Shown piece after piece: positions 1-5,452 of a stretch of DNA of 17,824 nt. Every line of letters begins with the position of its first letter. The first letter of the stretch is position 1. A model generated the notes under the pieces. The model was not told the origin of the DNA. It did no database searches and was given only the letters and a program-made list of their open reading frames with translations. The DNA is from CAYVVT01 sp964454335 (GTDB taxonomy: Bacteria; Fidelibacterota; UBA8477; JABMPR01), in contig CAYVVT010000028.1 in the NCBI GenBank assembly GCA_964454335.1, positions 1 to 17,824 of the forward strand, in the 5' to 3' direction. The translations under genes and the position numbers were made by a program.

Positions 1-1
1 G

Positions 2-55
2 CCAATGCCTGCCGGTGGTGCTCCCGGTATGGGCGGTATGGGTGGAATGTATTAA
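2..55 (+). CDS. groEL: Chaperonin GroEL, C-terminal end only
   Basis: Only the last 17 codons are present. They read PMPAGGAPGMGGMGGMY and then TAA at 53-55. A glycine/methionine-rich GGM-repeat tail is the hallmark of the disordered C-terminus of bacterial GroEL (60-kDa chaperonin), which projects into the folding cavity of the cytosolic tetradecamer. The gene enters from the left edge and a terminator follows directly, so it ends its own operon and is separate from the defence genes. Nothing can be said about the rest of the protein. Confidence 0.9.
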   Translation, partial: PMPAGGAPGMGGMGGMY

Positions 56-81
56 GCAGCCACCTGCCAATTGAAGATCAA

Positions 82-112
82 GAGGCTGCCTGCGGGCGGC
101 CTCTTTTTATTT
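82..112 (+). terminator. Rho-independent terminator of groEL
   Basis: GAGGCTGCC at 82-90 pairs with GGCGGCCTC at 95-103 (nine pairs, one of them G-U) around a TGCG loop. A run of five T at 104-108 and further A/T bases follow. It lies 26 bases after the groEL stop codon. Confidence 0.9.
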
Positions 113-113
113 A

Positions 114-213
114 AGAAGACAGAAGCTAGGAGACATGAGTGGGCGGGAACCGTTCAATTACCGGTAGATCACAATAACTTATTCTGTCTTCTATCTCCTG
201 TCTCCTATCTCCT
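114..213. repeat. Inverted repeat plus CT-rich tandem repeat
   Basis: AGAAGACAGAA at 114-124 has an exact inverted copy, TTCTGTCTTCT, at 182-192. Directly after the right arm are three 7-base units, ATCTCCT, GTCTCCT and ATCTCCT (193-213). No gene is visible. It looks like a dispersed intergenic repeat; its copy number in the genome cannot be seen here. Confidence 0.5.
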
Positions 214-242
214 TTGACTTGTGTCAGGTCAAATCCTATATT
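214..242 (+). promoter_or_regulatory. Sigma70-type promoter of tRNA-Cys
   Basis: TTGACT at 214-219 and TATATT at 237-242 are separated by exactly 17 bases. The expected start site is about 8-10 bases before the tRNA begins at 258. The bases just after the -10 box (GCCCCGC) form a GC-rich discriminator, a known property of stable-RNA promoters under stringent control. The -35 box overlaps a TTTGAC/GTCAAA inverted repeat (213-218 and 228-233). Confidence 0.75.
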
Positions 243-257
243 GCCCCGCTTCATGAC

Positions 258-331
258 GGCCTGGTGCCCAAGTGGTCTAAGGGAGTGGTTTGCAAAACCA
301 TCATTCGCCGGTTCGAATCCGGCCCAGGCCT
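258..331 (+). tRNA. tRNA-Cys(GCA)
   Basis: This folds as a complete 74-base cloverleaf. The acceptor stem pairs GGCCTGG (258-264) with CCAGGCC (324-330), and 331 is the discriminator base. The anticodon loop is TTGCAAA with anticodon GCA. The T-arm is GCCGG, TTCGAAT, CCGGC. The 3' CCA is not encoded, so it must be added after transcription. It has its own promoter at 214-242 and may be co-transcribed with tRNA-Leu downstream. Confidence 0.95.
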
Positions 332-344
332 CTGTTTGAAAACT

Positions 345-430
345 GAACACCGAATATCGAACAAGGAATTTCGAATGAAGAAGGAACCAAGACTTGATAC
401 TTCGGTGTTCTGAGTTCCTTGTTCAGTATT
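345..430. repeat. Interleaved inverted-repeat element between the tRNAs
   Basis: Two exact 10-base inverted pairs alternate instead of nesting. GAACACCGAA (345-354) pairs with TTCGGTGTTC (401-410), and GAACAAGGAA (359-368) pairs with TTCCTTGTTC (415-424). The order is A-B-A'-B'. The B pair extends imperfectly to about 17 bases (352-368 against 415-431). It resembles a dispersed intergenic repeat. No gene is present in the gap between the two tRNAs. Confidence 0.7.
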
Positions 431-488
431 CTGCATTCAATTCAAACCACATTTCGTTGACGAAACCACATTCATTGGTTGACTGACG

Positions 489-573
489 GCCCGGGTGGTG
501 GAATTGGTAGACACAAGGGACTTAAAATCCCTCGGTAGATAATACCGTGCCGGTTCGATTCCGGCCCCGGGTA
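489..573 (+). tRNA. tRNA-Leu(UAA)
   Basis: This is an 85-base tRNA with a long variable arm, as expected for a class II tRNA. The acceptor stem pairs GCCCGGG (489-495) with CCCGGGT (566-572), closing with a G-U pair, and 573 is an A discriminator as normal for leucine tRNAs. The anticodon loop is CTTAAAA, giving anticodon UAA. The T-arm is GCCGG, TTCGATT, CCGGC. CCA is not encoded. I see no good promoter directly upstream (TTGACG at 457-462 lacks a -10 box at proper spacing), so read-through from tRNA-Cys is likely. Confidence 0.95.
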
Positions 574-902
574 CACCTCTTAACTAACTGATAATACTGG
601 TATTATAGTGAGATTATCTAGTGGCTGAACATCGCTGTTTCGCGCTCCATCATACGACAAATCACGCCATCAAATGCCATATTCTTTGACACTATTTTGA
701 CACACTTTTCGAAACCGTTCGATTTGGTCGAGGTTATCCGGCAACCAAATAAGCACTTCTCGTCGAGGTTGTGGTCTCCCGTAAATGTTCAGATATGAGT
801 AGGTTTTTGTATCAGATCCGCTTCTCGCGACACTTAGATTTTTCTCCCTGGCCCACTATGCCTGCGACTCGTAACCGCGTTATTATGGAAAATTCAATCG
901 AT
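574..902. other. Gene-free stretch after tRNA-Leu
   Basis: No reading frame here looks like a real protein, and I recognise no RNA gene. Two small symmetric motifs are visible. ATAATAC-TG-GTATTAT at 591-606 is a perfect 7-base inverted repeat, 17 bases past the tRNA end. ATTTGGT (723-729) has an inverted copy ACCAAAT (744-750). A 9-base word, GTCGAGGTT, occurs twice (728-736 and 762-770). The stretch could be degraded sequence from a past integration next to the tRNA genes. Confidence 0.5.
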
Positions 903-948
903 TTTGACTACGGATCAGAAGGTACCGGGTCGACTCCTGGCGGGTGTA
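903..948 (+). pseudogene. 3' half of tRNA-Arg(ACG), remnant
   Basis: The bases read as an anticodon arm, TTTGA-CTACGGA-TCAGA (903-919), with anticodon ACG, U33 and G37. AAGGT follows, then a decayed T-arm around GTCGACT (929-935) and an acceptor-like CGGGTGT. The CTACGGA loop, AAGGT and TCGACTCCT are the familiar 3' half of bacterial tRNA-Arg(ACG). No D-arm or 5' acceptor strand precedes it, and two T-stem pairs are mismatched, so it cannot be a working tRNA. Integrases that target tRNA genes duplicate exactly this half, so it is probably an attachment-site remnant. Confidence 0.6.
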
Positions 949-954
949 CACGAT

Positions 955-986
955 ACCCCTCTGATAATCAGGGGGTTTCCTTTTTT
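955..986 (+). terminator. Rho-independent terminator behind the tRNA-Arg remnant
   Basis: CCCC-T-CTGA (956-964) pairs with TCAGGGGG (968-975) around a TAA loop, with one bulged T. TTTCCTTTTTT (976-986) follows. It is oriented on the plus strand and lies six bases beyond the tRNA-Arg fragment, so it probably travelled with that gene. There is no other plus-strand gene for it to serve. The opposite strand lacks a T-run, so it would not terminate the defence operon efficiently. Confidence 0.75.
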
Positions 987-1044
987 CTACTAATCCGCCA
1001 CTAGCACTCCAGATCATCAGGTAAGCTCAGATATTGAGGAAAAG

Positions 1045-1089
1045 ACCGGGAACGTACCGGGAATGTTATTCTCGAAAACGCACGAGAAT
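1045..1089. repeat. Tandem 11-mer and adjacent hairpin downstream of the operon
   Basis: ACCGGGAACGT (1045-1055) is followed directly by ACCGGGAATGT (1056-1066), two tandem copies with one difference. Next comes ATTCTCG (1068-1074), with an exact inverted copy CGAGAAT at 1083-1089 and an 8-base loop. A 10-base palindrome, GGGTTAACCC, lies nearby around 1127-1138. No T-run follows the hairpin on either strand, so it is not a standard terminator. A protein-binding or recombination site is possible but unproven. Confidence 0.4.
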
Positions 1090-1176
1090 CGATTGTAAGC
1101 GCCTGATGCACCATACTGGTATTTGAGGGTTAACCCATCTCATAGCCGTAGTGGATGAATATTGGCTAAATGGATT

Positions 1177-2820
1177 CTATCTGTGTACTGCTTCTCTCAA
1201 CGCGGTATCGAGCCAACGAATACTTGAGGCATTTAGCCGATGAGGATATACAATCATGAACAGGAGTGCGAATACAGGATCTTGTTTCAATGTAGTGGGT
1301 AGCCCTGTTCCTTCTGACTCGCTTGATGTTGCTTTTAGTTCCTCCCACTTCTGAGTTGGAGGAATCACAGTCATAACCTCATTCCCCTTTTCATTACCCC
1401 ATCGATAAAAATGCCATGCTTTGTCATACTCAAAAGAGCGTTGATGAATCCTGGTAATGGCAGGCCACATTGCTTTCATGTTCTGTTTCCAGTTCCTTCG
1501 AACGAAGATGTGAACCAAACCTTCAATTGTATAGCTCCTCCATCTGAAGTCTGCGTCGATTGGGGATGTAGACAACCTGAACTGGTGTTGGACAAGCCTA
1601 TTGAGATGACCGTCGAGGAAATTTGGCAGTAAACGCTCCAATCCGAAGTACGGGCTGGGAAGGGGGGCTCCTTTATCGCTATTCCGAAAGGTGATCGCGT
1701 TGATCATATCTCGCAGGAAAAAGTCAGGATACATCGTTCCATCTGAAAATCGATAGCCCCAAAAGATGGCCAGCAACTGTGGAACGGCTGCTTCACCCCA
1801 GAACTCAATATCTCCATGGTGCTCTTTAGAGAATTTTTTTACGAATTGATCAATATCATCAGCGTCGACTTCATCCGATCGTCTCCAAAGATACCAAATA
1901 CTTAGAATGCTCAGCATCATAGTCATGCGTATGTTGTAGAACGGATTATCCACTTCGGCAATTCCTTCAACAAAGTGGTCCCGCTCCTTCACTTCATGGA
2001 CAAGGTTGCTGAGGGCGTTTCTGATAGCCAATTGAGCTATTTCTACTGGCTCTATATAATATTTCTCTCTGAGATCCCACCTGTCCGCCAATCCATACAC
2101 ATATGCGATGAACATTGTCCATGCCTCGACTTGGGCAAAATGATTATTCCTTTCAGTGAAGGAGGATAGAGCAAGTGAGGTCAATAATGCTGCACTAGAA
2201 ATCGCTCTTTGGCAGTATGATTTCGTGGGAGCCTTGGATCCTTCAAGTCTCTTGAATGGTAGTGTTTCTTCAAGCAGTCGAGCTAGTTTCCTCTTCGGAA
2301 GTAACTCGCCACCGTCCTCAAGGTGTAATTCGAGAAGCGTCTTAAGATCATGTGTGCCTGGTGGCCAGAACTCGTCCTTTAACTTTTTTGCATCTGAAAC
2401 CAGCTGTCCACCTACTATTACCTTGAGTGGATAAAGCCCCAGTCTTGTCCAAGTCCTATTGTGATCCTCTATCGCCCGACTTACTTCCTCTTCGATTTTG
2501 CCATTCGTGACGAGATAGGCTCTATGATTCACATCGTCTGGAATGGATGGGTGATTGATGCTGCCGGTAACAAGGTTCTGAACTTGCCCTGCGAGCTCCT
2601 TATTCCAGTAGGCTAGTGAGATGTTCCCACCTTTCAGCTGGAAAGCGCATGGAGTTCCTTGATCATCTATGGTTAAGATATCTTTACCCAACTCCATACC
2701 GCAGTGCCTACTGATGTGAACAACAGTATGCCCTTGTTTCGCCAGGATTTGAGAGAAAGGAACCTGGTATGTCTTTTCGTTGACGCTAGTCAACCAATGT
2801 TCTACGACTCTCTCGAGCAC
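1177..2820 (-). CDS. 547-residue protein with PD-(D/E)XK-like N-terminus
   Basis: I do not recognise a named family. The first 140 residues look like a restriction-endonuclease fold: E15 in the first helix, GKDI with D47, then AFQLKGG with Q61-x-K63, a conserved-looking Q79 helix and a YLVTNG strand (102-107). D...QxK is the active-site form used by Mrr-like nucleases, so DNA cleavage is inferred. The remaining 400 residues are helical with several hydrophobic segments and match nothing I know; they could be a sensor domain. The start is GTG at 2820, with a weak ribosome site and no better in-frame start upstream. It overlaps the preceding gene by 35 bases, so the two are coupled and last in the operon. 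Its G+C (about 43% in one sampled line) is lower than the BREX core, suggesting separate acquisition. Confidence 0.75.
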   Translation of the reverse strand: MLERVVEHWLTSVNEKTYQVPFSQILAKQGHTVVHISRHCGMELGKDILTIDDQGTPCAFQLKGGNISLAYWNKELAGQVQNLVTGSINHPSIPDDVNHRAYLVTNGKIEEEVSRAIEDHNRTWTRLGLYPLKVIVGGQLVSDAKKLKDEFWPPGTHDLKTLLELHLEDGGELLPKRKLARLLEETLPFKRLEGSKAPTKSYCQRAISSAALLTSLALSSFTERNNHFAQVEAWTMFIAYVYGLADRWDLREKYYIEPVEIAQLAIRNALSNLVHEVKERDHFVEGIAEVDNPFYNIRMTMMLSILSIWYLWRRSDEVDADDIDQFVKKFSKEHHGDIEFWGEAAVPQLLAIFWGYRFSDGTMYPDFFLRDMINAITFRNSDKGAPLPSPYFGLERLLPNFLDGHLNRLVQHQFRLSTSPIDADFRWRSYTIEGLVHIFVRRNWKQNMKAMWPAITRIHQRSFEYDKAWHFYRWGNEKGNEVMTVIPPTQKWEELKATSSESEGTGLPTTLKQDPVFALLFMIVYPHRLNASSIRWLDTALREAVHR

Positions 2821-3379
2821 GCCACTCTTCCCGTTTTTTCTCCACCAGCAATTCCCACTGAGATTTATAAGGCTCCCGATCGAATTGATCCTGAATTTGC
2901 TTCATCTTCTCTTCCATCTCACCGCCCACAATCAGCGTTGGCCACCTGGGACGACCAAGCTCATCGAAGTCAACTGAGATTTTCTCAAAAGCTTCGAGAA
3001 TGATGTCGGGTGAGGGTTCCTTGCCTTTCGCATCTACTACATTTCCAACCTTCTGTACAGCCTCTTCAAGCTCTTGCAGATAGTGAGCGTGCTGCTCCAC
3101 CACAATCTTCTGGATCGCATCCCGATATCGCTGATACATTTCGTCGATGGTCAGTTTCGATATATCTCGTATATCATATTCGATTGATGATTCCGAGTGC
3201 TTCATCCGGATTTCTTCTCTCACCCCATCTTCCCTAACCAGAAAAGCTTTATTTCCTTCCATTATTGGGTGTTTAGGGGTCATGGAAAGGATCGGTGAGG
3301 CTTGAAAGCGCTCTTGCTCAAGGGCCAGCATCAGTAGTTCATACAGTCGATTTTTAAGTTTTGGAATATCTGGCAGCAT
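2786..3379 (-). CDS. 197-residue protein of unknown function, partner of the 547-residue gene
   Basis: I do not recognise the family. It is a soluble, strongly charged protein with no signal peptide or membrane segment. Residues about 75-112 form a long helix with coiled-coil character. The segment GRPRWPTLIVGGEMEEKM (142-159) is compact and probably conserved. The C-terminus (175-197) is a basic/acidic helix ending EEWRARESRRTLVD. The ATG at 3379 lies 24 bases after the brxL stop, with GAGGTGAT further upstream as a possible ribosome site. The 35-base overlap with the next gene implies balanced production of the two proteins, as in toxin-antitoxin or sensor-effector pairs. That role is inference only. 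Confidence 0.75.
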   Translation of the reverse strand: MLPDIPKLKNRLYELLMLALEQERFQASPILSMTPKHPIMEGNKAFLVREDGVREEIRMKHSESSIEYDIRDISKLTIDEMYQRYRDAIQKIVVEQHAHYLQELEEAVQKVGNVVDAKGKEPSPDIILEAFEKISVDFDELGRPRWPTLIVGGEMEEKMKQIQDQFDREPYKSQWELLVEKKREEWRARESRRTLVD

Positions 3380-3403
3380 CGGGTTCTGATATCACCTCAA
3401 TGA

Positions 3404-5452
3404 TTATTCAACCAACGCCTTCAACAGAGCATCCCTGGGATCTGAGTAGTACTGCACATCGATCTTCGTCGCCATATCGTCGGACAACTCCAAGAGCTGC
3501 TTCCTGGCTGTCACCGGCATTAGCAGTGAGGTTGCACCCTTCTCCACCGCGATCTCCGCCAGAGTGACGGCATTGTGGACCGGTTCAATGGATCCGCCCA
3601 GGTTGACCTCTCCCACCAGGACCAGTCCTCCACGGATGCTCTTCTTCACGAGTGATGAGCAGAGGCTCACCAATACAGCTGAACCCAGCTTGGCACCGCT
3701 CTTGGGAGCGTCATAAGCCCGGAGCTGGACAGAGAACTCATGCTGCCGGGGGTTCTTGTCCCCCACGAGTTGTTTCGACCGGTTGTACAAGTTCTGCTCG
3801 GCATAGCTGACGCTCTCCCTGAACGGACCAGGTATCGGCTTGTTGAGGATCTTGACTCCCCCACCAGGTCCTTCGTTTATCTCGATTCGGAACAGCCCCG
3901 GATTCTCACCCTCACCACCAGGACTGATTGCCCAGACCTGGCCAGGTTCTAAGGGGTCTGTACCAATCTCTGAGGTGCTCCGGAGTTCAGGGGTGCCTAC
4001 GAATTTTTCTACACCCTCATCCCCCATGACATAGCTGAAGTGCGTATTCCGGAACTCAGCAGCCCCGATGCGCTTCTGTTGTTCTTTCACACGGCGCCTG
4101 GACTCCATAGCAAGCCTCACGGCCCACTCGAGATCCTCATCTGATACTGGAACCTCACTGTCGGGATACAGGAGCTTCAGAAGCCCACTGACCGTCTTGT
4201 TCACTGCATTGGTATCTCTACCCGACAGGGCTCCACCATAAAGGACCCGATTCTGAATCTTTGAGATCCTGCTCTGGTTCCGGAGCCTGCTCCAACACTC
4301 AGACAGGAAGTCGCTAACCAGTCCGAAGTGATCGGTGAGGAGTTCTTTACTGATCTTGGGAACATCCCAGCCAGGCAGGTAGGAATGGAGACGGTCCATG
4401 AAGGCCGTATCATCGCGCATTTCAGGTGGGAGTGGGCCAAACAGGTGACCGATACGTTGCTGATGATCAACGTCAACATCGAAGTTTCCAACCAGGACGA
4501 TACCACCATCGGCTCGGATACTCTCTTTCCCGCGGCTGAACTCTCCGGATTCCATATAGCCCTTCAGGATGTTCACACCATCCTTCTGATCAAAGGACAC
4601 ACCAGAGACCTCATCAAAACAAACGACATCGTATTGGCAGACCAGTCCGCGCTGGCCATTGGCGTTGTTCACGAACATCCTGGCCACGGTGGCCTTGCCA
4701 CCAGAAATGAGATGCGCGTAGGGTGAGATCTGCTGATACAGGTGGCTTTTACCAGTCCCGCGGGGGCCCAGTTCCACCATGTTGTAGTTTCGCTCTACAA
4801 AGGGGATCATTCGAAGGAAGAAGGCGTCTACAGCCCGTTCAGAAAGCTTGTCCGTCTCGATGCCCACACTACGCAGGATGAATTTCTTCCACTCGCCCGT
4901 ATCGAAATTCTGCCTGGCTTTGGCCAGTTCATCCAACACCTCCCGTTTCGAGAGTTGTATGGCCCGAATGTTCTCGATCTCGAAGGGCCGGCCGTTCCGT
5001 TCCTGGGCAATCACCGCATCGTAGCTCAGTGTGATCTCAGCATAGAAGCCGCCCGTCAACATGCGTTCGTGCTTGTGGACTAGGTTTGCCTCGATGCGAG
5101 CATCCGCAAGTCGCAGGCTTGGCAGAGTGGCGAGGTATGAGTCCGTCTTGGCATCCAGCCGGGCCGTGATGAGATCGATGATCTTGACACTTCCATCTTC
5201 ACGGGCGCGGGCTTTGAACAGTTCTTCCTCCCCTGCACGTACCGCTCTTGATTTAAGCTGGCGTTCTACGATCTCTATGCCTTCCTGGATCTCGGCTTCG
5301 TCAATACTGGCACAGTAGCGACCGAGAAGGAATTCCACGACGTAGGTTGGGACCGGAAACTGACGCGCAAAGGTCCGGACCAGGTCCTTGCGGACCAAGT
5401 AGCCCTCCAATGCTTCAGCTGCTTTATTATCGATCTGGTCTAGCTTAATCAT
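3404..5452 (-). CDS. brxL: BREX Lon-like AAA+ protein BrxL
   Basis: This is the last core gene of type 1 BREX, an AAA+ protein that acts on DNA and is needed for phage exclusion. Numbered from the chosen ATG (682 residues), the order is an N-terminal domain, Walker A GPRGTGKS (229-236), Walker B CFDE (278-281), a sensor-like VGNFD and an arginine-finger-like MDRLHSY. A C-terminal Lon-protease-like domain spans about 575-682. The domain keeps Lon landmarks (PKxG, GEVxLxGxxxPV), but Lys588 stands where Lon has its catalytic Ser and Val629 where it has its catalytic Lys. It therefore looks like a pseudoprotease. The frame is also open from a TTG at 5467. I prefer ATG 5452 because it begins with the usual BrxL-like LDxxDxK segment and overlaps the pglZ stop by only 8 bases. 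Confidence 0.93.
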   Translation of the reverse strand: MIKLDQIDNKAAEALEGYLVRKDLVRTFARQFPVPTYVVEFLLGRYCASIDEAEIQEGIEIVERQLKSRAVRAGEEELFKARAREDGSVKIIDLITARLDAKTDSYLATLPSLRLADARIEANLVHKHERMLTGGFYAEITLSYDAVIAQERNGRPFEIENIRAIQLSKREVLDELAKARQNFDTGEWKKFILRSVGIETDKLSERAVDAFFLRMIPFVERNYNMVELGPRGTGKSHLYQQISPYAHLISGGKATVARMFVNNANGQRGLVCQYDVVCFDEVSGVSFDQKDGVNILKGYMESGEFSRGKESIRADGGIVLVGNFDVDVDHQQRIGHLFGPLPPEMRDDTAFMDRLHSYLPGWDVPKISKELLTDHFGLVSDFLSECWSRLRNQSRISKIQNRVLYGGALSGRDTNAVNKTVSGLLKLLYPDSEVPVSDEDLEWAVRLAMESRRRVKEQQKRIGAAEFRNTHFSYVMGDEGVEKFVGTPELRSTSEIGTDPLEPGQVWAISPGGEGENPGLFRIEINEGPGGGVKILNKPIPGPFRESVSYAEQNLYNRSKQLVGDKNPRQHEFSVQLRAYDAPKSGAKLGSAVLVSLCSSLVKKSIRGGLVLVGEVNLGGSIEPVHNAVTLAEIAVEKGATSLLMPVTARKQLLELSDDMATKIDVQYYSDPRDALLKALVE

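Noticed and set aside
126..436. Short reading frames on both strands over the tRNA-Cys region (for example one containing GFEPANDGFANHSLRPLGHQA)
   Set aside because: They are translations of the tRNA gene itself, a well-known source of false proteins.
489..573. tRNA-Leu as the attachment site of the BREX island
   Set aside because: Its 3' end has no convincing duplicate in the window. The T-arm-like sequence at 925-940 belongs to a tRNA-Arg fragment, as the CTACGGA anticodon loop shows.
771..1004. 77-residue plus-strand frame after tRNA-Leu
   Set aside because: It runs through the tRNA-Arg remnant and the terminator hairpin, has no ribosome site and no protein-like composition.
4328..4726. 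132-residue plus-strand frame
   Set aside because: It lies wholly inside brxL on the other strand; a composition shadow of a gene with clear AAA+ motifs.
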